Source of the DNA: Bicyclus anynana
Lineage: Eukaryota; Arthropoda; Insecta; Lepidoptera; Nymphalidae
Length of the DNA: 64,000 nucleotides
Direction: 5' to 3'
NCBI RefSeq assembly: GCF_947172395.1
Contig: NC_069100.1
Location: 14,164,109-14,228,108 of the forward strand
The notes below the pieces were generated by a model. It was not told the DNA's origin, did not search any database, and was given only the letters and a program-made list of their open reading frames with translations. The stretch's first letter is position 1. Each line of letters begins with the position of its first letter. The translations under genes and the position numbers were made by a program. This document shows positions 28,206-40,309 of this stretch, piece after piece.

Positions 28206-28300
28206 TTTTATTTTATAACAAGTTAGCCGTTGCCTGCGATCACACTCGATCGAAAGTAAGTGACTATGCAGTCTAAATTGGAAGCGGAATTGGAAGAAGT
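28206..28300 (-). mobile_element. SINE family B 3' fragment, diverged
   Basis: AACAAGTTAGCCGTTGCCT, AAGTAAGTGACTATGCAGTC and GGAAGCGG. Confidence 0.6.
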
Positions 28301-28330
28301 ACCTACAAGCAACGATTTTATATTAAGTAC

Positions 28331-28372
28331 TAGCTGATGCCGCGCGGTTCCACCCGCGTGGATTCCGTTCCC
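28331..28372 (-). mobile_element. Helitron-like end fragment
   Basis: CTAGCTGATGCCGCGCGGTT and CACCCGCGTGGATTCCGTTC only; truncated. Confidence 0.6.
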
Positions 28373-28454
28373 ATCTGATTATTGGACGGAAAATGTTTTA
28401 TATCAAATTTAGTACGTTAAAAAACACCAGCTCTGTGGTTTTGCCCAGTACGTA

Positions 28455-28753
28455 TTTTTTAAATCTTTACAAATAAGCCTTTGCCTACAATCTCACCTGA
28501 AGGTAAGTGATGATGCAATCTAAGATGGAAGCGGGCTAACTTGTTAGGAGGATGAAAACCCACACCCCTTTCGATTTTACACGACATCGTACCAGAACGA
28601 TAAATCGCTTAGCGATGCGTCTTTGCCGGTAGTGTGGTAAATAGCCACAGCTGAAGCCTCCAAACCAGTCAGACCTGTGGCGACCTGTGGTAATCGAACC
28701 CTGACCTTCATCTTTTAAATCCACCAAATACCACTGCACCATGGAGGCCGTCA
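28455..28753 (-). mobile_element. SINE family B, full length, diverged
   Basis: Body and head in order on the - strand, ending in ATGGAGGCCGTC. Confidence 0.87.
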
Positions 28754-28924
28754 AAAAGGTAAAGTAGTACTAGGTATGTCAAATAATGTAGTTTGCGCCT
28801 GTAATGTCGTCAAGGTCTGAAACTCTGAAAAATTTTAGATTTTTAACTTTCCTAACCGCTATGTATATTTGTCAATTATAAAATTCACAATTCTTGACGC
28901 CACTTTAACTTTTGACCATGCAAA

Positions 28925-29124
28925 TCTATACTAATAAATATAATAAAGCTGAAGAGTTTGTTTGTTTGTTTGGTTGAACGCGCTAACCTCAGTGAATCTC
29001 AGATTTGAAAAATTCTTTCAGTGTTAGATAGATCATTTATCGAGGAAGGCTATAGGCTATATATTATCCCCGTATTCCTACGGGAACGGGAACCACGCGG
29101 GTGAAACCGCGCGGCGTCTGCTAG
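28925..29124 (+). mobile_element. Helitron-like element (Lep1 type), full length
   Basis: Starts TCTATACTAATAAATATAAT, contains GCTGAAGAGTTTG, ATCGAGGAAGGCTATAGGCT and CGTATTCCTACGGGAACGGG, and ends GCGGCGTCTGCTAG. The best full-length copy in plus orientation, 200 bp. Confidence 0.78.
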
Positions 29125-29313
29125 AACTGAAACAAAATGATAACTAACTTTTGACATAGACTACCAAAAATACATTCCATTACACGAAGAAATGAATAAT
29201 TAGGGTGAAAAGATAGATGAATAAAAATCTGATTTTAATATACAAAAAATAATCCTGAAGTATCGATGCCATTAATGCGGTAGGTGGGTAAAATCCGAAA
29301 ATGATTTATGCTA

Positions 29314-29472
29314 GCCACAAACGGTCAATTATTCTCACGTTTCTGTATCACCCACGACTATAATTGATCGTGTGTTGGCCACTGGGTACATGACTTGATG
29401 ACTTGTATAGTATGCCGCGTGGGTACTGCCGTTTGCTTTTCAGAAACGTGAGAATAATTGACCGTCAATGGC
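29314..29472. mobile_element. MITE with 23-bp perfect inverted repeat
   Basis: GGTCAATTATTCTCACGTTTCTG at the left faces its exact complement at the right. Outer bases GCCA...AC also match. The interior includes GATCGTGTGTTGGCC, related to the hairpin at 8879. Confidence 0.82.
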
Positions 29473-29784
29473 AACCTTTACTGAGCATAGGCAGGCATAG
29501 GTCAAGTTACAGGCCGCGTACTATATCTACGAGTACCTACTCTTATAAATATAACAGTAATTTAGTATAGGTAACTTCTTAGTATTTATTTGTTGTTACA
29601 AGTTGTGGTCAGACGGTCAGGTGGTCAGGTGTCCACCGGAAGTCACCTGGTCATGTGGTCACCCAAATTGACCGAAACTTCTGACATTTGTTTGAATAAA
29701 AAATGGCGGTATAAGATTACAGTAGCAACTTTGTTGCGTGTATTGAGGTTTGATATAATACACTAAGTAATTGCTCATACTTTT

Positions 29785-30085
29785 GAGCCCAGTGGATATG
29801 ACCTCTGCCTCCGATTCCGGAGTGTGTGGTTCGAATCCGGTCCGGGGCATGCACCTCCAACTTTTCAGTTATATGCATTTTAAGAAATTAAATATCACGT
29901 GTCTCAAACGGTAAAGGAAAACATCGTGAGGAATCCTGTATACCAGAGAATTTTCTTAATTCTCTGCGTGTGTGAAGTCTGCCAATCCGGATTGAGCCAG
30001 CGTGGTGGACTATTGGCCTAACCCCTCTCATTTTGATAGGAGACTCGAGCTCAGAAGTAAGCCGAATACCTATGGGTTGATTGAA
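29785..30085 (+). mobile_element. SINE family A, full length
   Basis: GCCCAGTGGATATGACCTCT head, GGTTCGAATCC B box, full body, ending at a disrupted GGGTTGATTG tail. Confidence 0.9.
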
Positions 30086-30182
30086 AAACCGGAGTTTATA
30101 TCAAGCGGTATGAATTTCCTTTTCTTTGGGACGGCTTACCATCGTCAAAATTCTATCCTTCGCCACTGGTATCTAAATGAGA

Positions 30183-30473
30183 GCCGTGTTAGCCCAGTGG
30201 ATATGATTTCTGCCTCCGATTCCGGAGGGTGTGAGTTCGAATACGGTCCGGGGCATGCACCTCCAACTTTTCAGTTGTGTGCATTTTAAGAAATTAAATA
30301 TCACGGTGAAGGAAAACATCGTGAGGAATCCTGTATACCAGAGAATTTTCTTAATTCTCTGCGTGTGTGAAGTCTGCCAATCCGCATTGGGCCGGCTTGG
30401 TGGACTATTGGCCTAACCCCTCTCATTCCGAGAGAAAACTCGAGCTCAGCAGTGAGTCGAATATGGTTTGATA
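30183..30473 (+). mobile_element. SINE family A, second copy in tandem
   Basis: Starts about 98 bp after the previous copy, same strand. It lacks the GTGTCTCAAA segment in the middle. Confidence 0.9.
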
Positions 30474-30654
30474 ATGACAGTGTAATAAGACTAGAAAAAG
30501 TTTCTTTTTAACCAACTTCCAAAAAGGAGGAGCTGGTTCTATGTTCGGCTGTATGTAGATATGTGTTAAAGTCGGTGCCAATTCAGTGTCATGTTTTTTA
30601 GTTTAGGTTAGGTTAGGTTTAGGTTAATTTTTGTGTTGGAGGTTGGTTTAATTG

Positions 30655-30945
30655 TTTTTTTTTTATATAAATAGGTTTGCCCATGATCTAACCTTATGGT
30701 AAGTGTAGATACAGTCTAAAATGGGACACACTTGCCTAGAAGGTGCCTATTCACTTGTTTTGAAGATATCCAAGTTATAAGACTCAGGAAACACAGACTT
30801 GGGAAGGGTATTCCAAACCCTAGCCTAACCCTACCCTAGTATGAGAAAACAAGACGCAAAGCGTTTTGTAGTCCTAGGGACATCTACAACATAGGGATGA
30901 AAACCTACCCGATGTCTTGTGGTGCGATGGTAAAAAGGCGAAAGG
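30655..30945 (-). repeat. Interspersed repeat family C
   Basis: TTTGCCCATGATCTAACCTT, AAGGTGCCTATTCACTTGTT, GACTTGGGAAGGGTATTCCA and AACCTACCCGATGTCTTGTG. Shared with 18790 and 47226. Strand inferred from the poly-T left end. Confidence 0.55.
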
Positions 30946-31172
30946 TTTTATTTTTTATTCTTTACAAGTTAGCCCTTGACTACAATCTCACCTGATGGTA
31001 AGTGATGATGCAGTCTAAGATGGAAGCGGGCTAACTTGTTAGGAGGAGGATGAAAATCCACACCCCTTTCGGTTTCTACACGGCATCGTACCGGAACGCT
31101 AAATCGCTTGGCGGTACGTTTTTGCCGGTAGGGTGGTAACTAGCCACGGCCGAAGCTTCCCACCAGCCAAAA
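30946..31172 (-). mobile_element. SINE family B, head truncated
   Basis: Very well-preserved body (GGTTTCTACACGGCATCGTA, CTAAATCGCTTGGCGGTACG) without the tRNA-like head. Confidence 0.9.
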
Positions 31173-31295
31173 CGTCGTATAGCTCCTGAGCACTCTCCGA
31201 AGTAAATATATTTATGAATTACTCGTCCACCCTGACGCTATTACCTCTGTCGATGGCAAGGATTATTCTTTGGGGCAAATAAATTTAATATTCTG

Positions 31296-31500
31296 TTCAC
31301 AGATTAATTACTAATAGGCAGATGGAGCGCACGGAATACGACGGTGTCGTACCCGTCACAAATACAACATTTAAAAACGAATACATTCTCGAGTCACTAC
31401 GACACGAAGGGTCGCATCAGTTATTTTCAACATTATTCAAAAAAATGGCGTCATATGTTTTTAAATGTTTTAAAAACTGTTTATAAAAACTAAAAAAAAG
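31296..31500 (+). mobile_element. Interspersed repeat family F, copy 2
   Basis: CACAGATTAATTACTAATAGG, GATGGAGCGCACGGAATACG and CATTCTCGAGTCACTACGAC. Confidence 0.65.
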
Positions 31501-31666
31501 AATTTTCAAAATCGGTCCATTTATGGACCGATTCCGTCATTTATGACGGAATTTTCGCTGGACATACATAAAAAAAAAAACTTACATACAGCCGAACGTA
31601 GAACCTCCTCCTTTTTGGTAGTCGGTTAAAAAAATAAGGTGGAGTACCTAAGTAGGTATCAAAATC

Positions 31667-31741
31667 TTATAATCTGCGTTGTACCTAGATCATTGAGAAA
31701 TAGCCTGCGAATTGCAAATCTAGGTACAACGCAGATTATAA
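31667..31741. repeat. 24-bp inverted repeat hairpin
   Basis: TTATAATCTGCGTTGTACCT at 31667 with AGAT, and its exact complement at 31718-31741; 27-bp loop. Confidence 0.85.
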
Positions 31742-33573
31742 CGTTGTATGACAAAACGTTCAACAAAATCCACTGCAATCGGTTTATTTAGGTACCTATT
31801 AAGTGATTAGTAAACTTTAAAACTTTAAACATTACACAAAAATGCTATTTAATTCCTCGCGCCCATAAATATAATCCGACACAAGAACGCCGCGGTGAGA
31901 TTATTAAAAGTAATTTGTAGAAAAATACGTAAAAAAAAAGAAAAGCCATAGATAATATAGAGTCATCGCGGACCATAGATTATATGAAGTCATCCCGCGG
32001 CAAAGATTGCCCGCCGCCATTATTAAAAAAATATAACTAAAGCCAGCATGGCGGATAGATTTGACAGTAGGGTGGCTATGTTGGAAATAATAATTTATCT
32101 ACTCATTGCCTATTAAAATGCCACGCTTAATTGGAATGTGTCAAAAGTCAAATACTGTAATAAAAATAATACTAATATTAAAATGCTTTATTTGACTAAG
32201 TACATACAGCTGAATAAAAAACAAAAATCACTCAATACTACTTTCCCGTTCCGTTTGTAATTTAGTACACTTAAAGGTAATTTAAAAAAAGAAAAGTTGT
32301 CAGGGGATGCCTGAGCGACAACTCTAACAAGTTTATTATTAGAATTGCAGAGAGTTTCCCGGAAACTTGCAATTTTAATCCGTAGGACAGCGAAGAAGTC
32401 AGGGACATCGGTGCCCGATGTAATAAAATGCATTGTCTTTTTAGAAAAATACGTAAATATTTTTAATTTACTTTTTCCGCATAGGTATTTTTTATGGTAT
32501 CGATCATTGACATGATGATTGAATTTTACTTGCTCTTTACTATTTAGAAAAAAATTAAATGGCTCACGTACCTAGTACCATAGATAACATGTACCTAAAT
32601 CTTTTTATTGGTCTATTTTTTATTGTATTGTATGTATCAGATAACATTCAATTGCTTACATTTGTTACCATAATATAAAATATCTATATTACTTAGAACT
32701 ACTTAAATAGCGAGTACCTAGGTACTAACTACATAATTATAATGAAGCTTTCACTTAACTGTTGGATACAGAAGGCAGTGATTCTTGTCAGGAGGTTCCT
32801 CACTCTGGAACCCTGACAGCCGCGCGCCGCGTTGCTTGGGCACTCAAATTCGCAGCGGGAGGGTTGATTTCTTATAAATTTTTAATAGTGTTTTGTTTTA
32901 TATTTTCTAATAACATTGCTAAAATTAAAGAACTGAAGGACTTAAAACTAGTATATTATTATTATACAATACCTATATAAGTCTTTATTAGTGTTATTAC
33001 GCCACTGTACCACAAATTACTCTAAAGTTAAGGTAATAAATATAAGCTAGCAAGCTTATAAACAGTTATACCTAACATAAAAACCAGCATTTATACCTAA
33101 TAAACTGCAGGCTACCATTCTGTCCATCTGTTGTCCACTATACAACATTAATATTGCATTACTAAAATGAACACAACATTGCAATTTTGTCCATATTTCG
33201 ACTTTTTTCACTGATGAAATGACTTCCAAACCATACATGGTGTGGTCAGCCAAAATTATTACTTATTCATTGTAAATACGATATTTAGCCTGTGGTTTGT
33301 TTATGGCTATCATGAACCCTTGGATACTTACTGCGAGGGTATAAAAGGCCCATGTAAGTATATTGAAACATTTAATGAGACATTGAGTTTTTTATTAAAA
33401 AACAAAATTCGATAAGTACTTGTGCCGCCTGCGACTATGTCCCTGTGAACGTATTATTAAAGCTAAAGACCCTTTTTGAACTTTTTGAATTATAGGTATA
33501 TACATTTTTTAGCGTTGGTTATAAGGCAATCTTTAAAGTAGTGCAGACCTGCGTAGGTTTTAGGAAGATATGG
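31742..33573. other. No gene recognised
   Basis: AT-rich, short ORFs only (72-81 codons), no domain or clear repeat family seen. Confidence 0.45.
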
Positions 33574-33574
33574 C

Positions 33575-33713
33575 AAATTTCAACTGGATACCTCCATGCC
33601 TTCCTGAGATATAAACGAAGAAATGGATGGATATCATCACTGATTTGTTCGTCTGTCTGTCTGTCAATGCCCTTTATATCTCAGGAAGGTATAGAGGTAT
33701 CAAGTTGAAATTT
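33575..33713. repeat. Hairpin repeat with about 40-bp imperfect arms
   Basis: AAATTTCAACTGGATACCTC and CCTTCCTGAGATATAAA pair with TTTATATCTCAGGAAGG and GAGGTATCAAGTTGAAATTT; loop of about 60 bp with GTCTGTCTGTCTGTC. Confidence 0.8.
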
Positions 33714-34497
33714 CATATATAATCCAGTTGAAATAAGGTCACCGTTATAAGGGCTTTTTATCCTAAAAAACACATTAAGTGCCTATTCAATACAAAATAA
33801 ACATAAAATATGAGTATCACGACAAAAATGAGGACCCAAATTTACCCAGTAGCTAAAGTTCACGTCACAAAAAAGGGTACGCAGAGTAAGTGTTAAGGTT
33901 TTCAATAATGAGTATTTATTACTCAACCGTTTTTTGGTTACGTCCGTATTGACCCACTTGTTATAACGGTGCTCTTGCGATGTAGTGATTATGCGCTTTT
34001 GTTTGTATTGGTCTTTGGTCTTTCCTGTGGTTTTGTTTGTGCCTTAACGTTGTTATTACAGTGTTAAGATCAGATGGGCCAACTGCTTGTTCCGTTAAGC
34101 ATTAATAATGTCATAAATTATATTAAAAGGGTAAATTATTAAAGACCGGTTTCATCACCTGATGATTGTCGGATAGTCTTATCGTAAGTTCAATTCAATT
34201 TAATTATTTATTCACCACAACGTAAGCAGAAAATATAAACAATAAAACAGAAAAGTATAGAATAAGAAGAATATAAAAGACGGCCTTATCGATACGTAGC
34301 GATTTCTTTCAGGCAACCTTAGGTTTCGGAAAATTCGAGAACACGAGAACTTTATATAAAATTAGCTAGACCTCCTTAATATATGGCCCTCTCGCAAAAT
34401 TCGTTATTCGTGGGCGTCTATAAACTATCTTCCTACTAAAATGTAATCTCTATACGTCTATATCTTTCTTATTTATACTTATGTACATATATTAAGA
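33714..34497. other. Nothing recognised
   Basis: AT-rich, no ORF, repeat or splice pattern that I can assign. Confidence 0.4.
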
Positions 34498-34695
34498 CTA
34501 GCTGACGCCGCGCGGTTTCATCCGCGTGGTTCTCTTTCACGTAGAAATACGGGGATAAAATATAGCCTATAGCCTTCCTCGATAAATGGGCTATCGAACA
34601 CTGAATCCGAACTATTCAAATCGGACCAGTAGTATCTGAGATTAGCGCGTTCAATCAAACAAACAAACTCTTCAGCTTTATAATATTATTGTAGA
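34498..34695 (-). mobile_element. Helitron-like element (Lep1 type)
   Basis: CTAGCTGACGCCGCGCGGTT at left and CTTCAGCTTTATAATATTAT at right. Confidence 0.75.
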
Positions 34696-35902
34696 TAGAT
34701 GATAAAGACAAAACTTGTGAATAAATTAACCGACACTTTATCTAAGTGGTTTTAATCACTTTAACTAATCTATTATAAAAAGTGGTGAAACTGGCCCTAA
34801 CACTTATAATTATTTAATATAATTTATTCAAAAGTAAATATAATCAACTCCCAAGTGATTATGAGCAATGACAATGTTGAGCCGTCGTTCTAGGTCATAA
34901 TCCTTAACATCTGATAATGATAGTTACGGTGAAACGTTAACACACTGGGTGTGGTGCAATGAGCCATGATGATGATGATGATTGAAGTTATTTAGTCTTA
35001 AATGAATAAATCATCAAGGAGCACTTTACCAGTATCACAGTAGATATAATAAGCCAGTATATAGTTTATATTCTCTAGTCTACTCGTCATAGTATTCATA
35101 AAAATGCTGCAATGCTGACTTTTTTACCCGACTTCAAAAAAGGAGTTTCAATAGGAAGTTGATTTATAAACTCAGTGCAATGATTTTTTTTATTTTTAAG
35201 AACAAGGGTTAAACAAAGACATTCTCTAAGTTTCAAGTTATACTTGTAGTTACAGTTAGGAAGTATAAATATTTATTCACCAAAGAAAGGCTGGTTTCAG
35301 AAGTTTTGTTATTGTTATATTTACATGGGATATAATGAGATCTATGGAGGTCTGCCTTATTACTCCTATATTAGGTGGACGATGCACTGCAAAGAATGTA
35401 TTTAATTGTCTTTGGTTTATTGACGATTATATTTAATTTTCTAAAACCCATGGTCACTCTACAAAAAGTTTGACAGAAGGAAAAAACGAAACGAACTATA
35501 GATAATTATTATTTTACGGTGCCCAAGTAAATTATATGTTTTCTATCCGACCATAGACAAACTATCCAAAATATTTTGACCCTTACAAACCTAAAAATCC
35601 CTTTTATTGAACGGCCAATTTAAATCGGCTTCGGTTTATTAATATTGTATCCACCATTTTGGGCGAGTAAGCGAGATGGGTGTAGTTATTAACGTGTGTT
35701 AGAGAAGAATAGAAGATGCTTTTTTTCGTTATTTTATCCCAAGTGTATGGGCGGCGTTCGGTTAGTGATGATTATTGCTAGTACATGGTGTGTTTTTTCT
35801 AACTGTTTAATTAGTTTTTTTAATCATAGAATTGTTGTATTTATATATTTATTAATTACATATACATTATGACATTCTTTATTACCTAGTTATTTTTATT
35901 AC
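34696..35902. other. No gene recognised
   Basis: A GATGATGAT run near 34970 resembles a SINE A or LINE tail. 35123-35150 matches a transposon end (CCGACTTCAAAAAAGGAG). Otherwise AT-rich. Confidence 0.4.
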
Positions 35903-35972
35903 GAACTAGCGGTCGCCCGCAACTTCATTCGCGTAGACTCCTATTTCATTCCCTTCTATGTATATTTTCGCA
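35903..35972 (-). mobile_element. Helitron-like end fragment
   Basis: ACTAGCGGTCGCCCGCAACT and TTCATTCGCGTAGACTCC; a second Lep1 subfamily, truncated. Confidence 0.5.
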
Positions 35973-36010
35973 TGTTTTATATAAAATAATCGATTAATTA
36001 AAAGAAATCT

Positions 36011-36118
36011 TTGGTTCTATCTTCTGCGGATCTCCTCATTTGTTTCGATCACGCAGAGATACCTACTCCAAGCATTGCTCGTTCCATCGCCCGCTGTGTG
36101 ACTCTGAGCCGATAAGGA
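36011..36118 (-). mobile_element. RTE-like LINE fragment
   Basis: Matches about 48925-49020 of the longer LINE: CTGCGGATCTCCTCATT, TCGATCACGCAGAGA, CATTGCTCG and CATCGCCCGCTG. Truncated on both sides. Confidence 0.8.
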
Positions 36119-36257
36119 TTACGTTTTTTAAATAAATTTTTCGGGTTTCCAGCGAAGGGCTTAAAGTTAATAGCAGTTGTTATAGCACCTGTACTCTGTA
36201 GTGAGTATTCCGGGGATGTACTACCGCCTCGAGGCACTACAAGAAAAATTAGAACAA

Positions 36258-36345
36258 ACCGCTTCCATCTGTAACTATATTGTCACTTAAGATCAAAGTA
36301 AGATCGCAGTTAAAGACTAACTTGTCAATTAATAAAATAAAAAAA
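36258..36345 (+). mobile_element. SINE family B tail, diverged
   Basis: CCGCTTCCATCTGTAACTAT, AAGATCGCAGTTAAAGACTA, ACTTGTC and an A-rich end. Confidence 0.5.
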
Positions 36346-36639
36346 TCGAAAGGTGATTTTTAGGATCACCCTCTATGTGGCGTAGAGCTAACAAATGTGA
36401 TAATCTCGTCTCTTGGTCACGCACACACGCTAATGTTTTTATTTATTACGCCGATCTTCTATTAGGGTTCCGTATGTGACTACCTACAGCGTAATTATCT
36501 ACTAGTAAATTCTACAAATACATCTGCAAAGACTAACTTTATATATTAGGTACCTACTAAAATAACTTGTTCTTTTCTAATAGGTAGTTAAATCTATATT
36601 ATATTATGTGTCTATACCTACTGTATATCATTCATAATC

Positions 36640-36902
36640 ATTATCAACCCACATTTGGCTCACTGCTGAGTTCGAGTCTCCTCTCAGAATGAGAGCTGTT
36701 AGGCCAATAGTCCACCACGCTGGCCCAATGCGGATTGGCAGACTTCACACACGCAGATAATTAAGAAAATTCTCAGGTCTGCAGGTTTCCTCACGACGTT
36801 TTTCCTTCACCGTTTGAGTCACTTGATATTTAATTTCGTAAAATGCACACAACTGAAAAGTTTAAGGTGCATGCCCCACAGCCTCCGGAAACGGAGGCAG
36901 AT
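36640..36902 (-). mobile_element. SINE family A, nearly complete
   Basis: Tail, body and head pieces in order, including GCATGCCCCACAGCCTCCGG with a small deletion across the B box. Confidence 0.87.
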
Positions 36903-37852
36903 ACTTGATTACGAGTATAAAACTCTATAGTCCTAAAAATAGATTTAACTCTCGATAAATAAATCTACGGAACACATTTTGTTATATATAACATAGTGTT
37001 GAAGTACCCAAATAAATTCTCGTGGGACCCCTAAAAGATCGACCTCCGTGATGTGTTTCTAATTACGCCCCCAAATGGTCTATTTTTTGTCTATTATTTA
37101 TATTCGAGCAGCAACGCTTTTCTCTATTACTATTTCTTTTTGTACGGAATGAGTTGTAACGCTTCGGCTTCGACATTACGTAAAAAAGTGTAATGTCTAT
37201 GGTCTATAAAAAGCTTCTAAGTTATGGTCTAAGTAGATCTTATGCAAGTACAATATAGTAACGTTTTGTTTATTTGCAGTGCAGAGGTTTAAAAGGCAAA
37301 AAGGCAAAAATTAAAAGTTGGTAAACACTTTATCGCGAGACGGGGCGAAAGCCGTCGTCTTAAATTATTGAAAAAAAAACGATTTGTCTGCAGTCCCCGG
37401 AGATTTGAATTTGGAATCATTTTTTACGCGGCCAATATTGTCTGAACAGCGGATGAGTGGAGTGGTTGCTTTTTACTTCCATCGTAGTTTCTAATAGATA
37501 TTTTTTAATTTTAGTAGGTACCTATAGTGATCAAAAATAAGGTTTTATGTTACTTAACTTACTCTTCAATTATTGACGGTTCACTTATTCTAAAGCCTGA
37601 TAGATAATAATAGGTACCAACTAATTCCATACTTCCCTTAAATTTAGATGTGCTTTCTTTCAGATTGCATCTACACTAAACCAGGAACGCATTGTAACCA
37701 CGTAGGAATTAGATACTTCTCGGTGAGGCGAATATTTCGAAAAAAGAGACGCGTGTGCTTTACAGGCTTTTTTATTTATTTTACGGCTTATCTATTTTAG
37801 TGTTTTCCATCGATAGTAGACCTACTTTAAATTCCAAAATACACTTATATTA
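36903..37852. other. No gene recognised
   Basis: AT-rich sequence with no supported ORF. Confidence 0.45.
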
Positions 37853-37866
37853 TTAGACTAGCGGAC

Positions 37867-38066
37867 NNNNNNNNNNNNNNNNNNNNNNNNNNNNNNNNNN
37901 NNNNNNNNNNNNNNNNNNNNNNNNNNNNNNNNNNNNNNNNNNNNNNNNNNNNNNNNNNNNNNNNNNNNNNNNNNNNNNNNNNNNNNNNNNNNNNNNNNNN
38001 NNNNNNNNNNNNNNNNNNNNNNNNNNNNNNNNNNNNNNNNNNNNNNNNNNNNNNNNNNNNNNNNNN
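37867..38066. other. Assembly gap, 200 N
   Basis: Exactly 200 unknown bases. A fixed-size run like this usually marks a scaffold join of unknown length. The 14 bases before it (ACTAGCGGAC) look like a Helitron end. Confidence 0.99.
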
Positions 38067-38179
38067 AAGAGATATCATTTCCGCTGGCAAATAAATTCAG
38101 ACATCAAAGTCGAGTTTTATATCGTTCTTAAAATCATATTATCATGTAATTTTTTATACTAGCTATCGCTTACATACCT

Positions 38180-38562
38180 ATGCGGAAATAAAGCGCACGG
38201 AACTCGACGGTGTCGTAGCCGTTCCAAATACAAAATTCAAAAACAAATACATTCTCGAGTCAGTATGACACGAAGCGTAGCACCAGTAACTTTCAATTTT
38301 AAGTATTCAAAAAAAATGGCGTCGTAAGTTTTTAAATATTTCAAAAAAGATGAGATAAGATAGAGTATTTTTTATTGGTAAATAATTATTGATTAATAAG
38401 ATAATTTACGTAATTGTTGTTAGTGTTAAATTTTGAAATACAAATTATGAAAAAAGTTTGTATATGCGGATGTCAAGGAGACTTTTTTTTAATGGGTTTC
38501 ACCGGCTTCACCGCGCTGCTGGTGAAGACTTATTCTGGATCAATCTTTATTCTGTGAATAAT
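38180..38562 (+). mobile_element. Interspersed repeat family F, copy 3
   Basis: ATGCGGAAATAAAGCGCACGG, GACGGTGTCGTAGCCGTTCC, CATTCTCGAGTCAGTATGAC and AAAAAGTTTGTATATGCGGA; same extent as copy 1. Confidence 0.65.
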
Positions 38563-39288
38563 ATGAACATATTTTTCAAAAAAACTATATGTATACACCT
38601 ATACCTAGAAAAAAAATATTATGAAATTTTATTCTGAGATTAATATTATTATAACCACACGTCTTACTCTCGCACTGTCTGATTTTATCCATACAAGTTA
38701 TGGCAGCCATCTTTGATAATGTCAACTTGATGTCAACAACATTTTAACCGCCATTATTTTTAATTATGACTGCAGCATGCAGGTAATGTTAAATTGCGTT
38801 AATTAAATACGCATACTTCTAGAAATATAGTGGCTTAATATGCGGCTAATTTGTACATACTGGTGAAGTAAATAAGTTGTCTATGGCAGAGATCATAGAA
38901 AAAATATAAAAATCGTATGACAATTTTTTTTTTAAATAACTAAGAGCCATTAGCTCTGAGATCTAGTTCTTTTGAGACAAATTAATCACAGTGGAAGCAT
39001 GTTTAGCTATATAGCGCAAGCCATCCAAGCATGACCATATTAGTGCCAGGCACTCGTTTTTGTGTTCTATTTCAGTCTTTTAATCGATGTTACCTACTAC
39101 TGAATGAACAAGTTCACTTCATTTAAAGCCCCAATACCTGCACATGAGAGATGCGAGACTCAACACCTCGTGATTCGATCCCCGTTCGCTGGATTATTGA
39201 GTCTTTCGGACAAATTGAGGGACAATGGCGATTATGTTAAATTTAAAATTCATGACAAATATAAATTAGACATATTGTGCCACATTAT
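38563..39288. other. No gene recognised
   Basis: Moderate complexity. A possible donor (CAGCATGCAG|GTAATG, about 38783) lacks a credible exon. Confidence 0.4.
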
Positions 39289-39289
39289 T

Positions 39290-39455
39290 TTTTAGTTAGT
39301 CCTTGACTACCATACCTATCACCTGACCTGGTAAGTGATGATGCAATCAAAGATGGAAGCGGGCTAACTTGTTAGGAGCAGGAAGAAAATCAAGACCCCT
39401 TTCGGTTTCTACACGACATCGTACCGGAACGCTAAATCACTTGTCTTTGTCGGTA
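39290..39455 (-). mobile_element. SINE family B, 3' half
   Basis: TTAGTCCTTGACTACCATACC, AGATGGAAGCGGGCTAACTT and TTCGGTTTCTACACGACATC. Confidence 0.8.
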
Positions 39456-39774
39456 AGTAAGTAGTAGTATCACATAATAAGTAAATATATCTTTATGGTT
39501 AATAATAATTACATTTCCGAACGTACTATTAAAAGTTAAATAGAATATCAGTTTGGAAATGTCATAAAAGCAAAGCGCTCGCAATTCAAATGCGTTCCAA
39601 ATTCAATCTGTAATTGGAATGCCGGTTCCATTTCCAAATCGTTAGCCGCAAAAATCGACACCACCGGCGGAACGCTATACGCCATAGGCTCGGCTGTTCG
39701 TAGGCTTAGGTTACACAAGCACAAATAAAATTATTTATTTGTTACTTATCCATACTTAGGTACTAATATTATAA

Positions 39775-39947
39775 ACTAGCTAGTTTCACCCGCGTGGTTC
39801 CCGTTCCCGTAGGAATACGAGCCTTGGTCGATAAATGGGCTTTCTAACATTGAAATAATTTTTCAAATCATACAAATAGTTCCTGAGATAAGCGCGTTCA
39901 AACAAACCAATAAACAAACTTTTCAGCTTTATAATATTAGTATAGAT
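39775..39947 (-). mobile_element. Helitron-like element, internally deleted
   Basis: ACTAGCTAGTTTCACCCGCG at left and TTATAATATTAGTATAGAT at right. Confidence 0.7.
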
Positions 39948-40064
39948 GCAAAATTAAGTACGTTTGTGTGCTACTTTTCACGGTTAAATCGCTGAATTGA
40001 TTTAGATAAATTTTGGTAAAGACAGTATTCTGTGGTAAAGACAAATTCATGCTAAAATTACCTC

Positions 40065-40137
40065 GTTTATCCAGTCGTTAGACTATATGGCTCCTAAACA
40101 CGAGGTTCTGGGTTCGAGTCTTGGTCGGACTATAAAA
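40065..40137 (+). mobile_element. tRNA-like SINE head of another family
   Basis: A-box-like ATCCAGTCGTTAGAC and B box GGTTCGAGTCT, but no closing acceptor stem. Confidence 0.4.
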
Positions 40138-40309
40138 AATTAGGCTTTTGAAAATGAACTTTTTACTCAAGCTTGACTTGGTTATTAAGCTGATGACTGC
40201 GTTACGAAAAGTGTGATCGGAAGGTTACGGAGGTTGAGAGGGACAGCTAAATAGGTTTTAGGTAGGTAGGTACGTCAATCGTGATTCGTGGGTAAAGCAC
40301 ACAATTTTT

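Larger units (their letters stand above)
30505..31628. mobile_element. Composite region framed by about 50-bp inverted ends
   Basis: Left end TTAACCAACTTCCAAAAAGG to GTTCGGCTGTATGTAG (30505-30560) is inverted at 31570-31628 (CATACAGCCGAACGTAGAAC to TTTTGGTAGTCGGTTAAAA). It encloses a TTAGG run, a family C repeat, a SINE B and a family F repeat. Confidence 0.55.
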
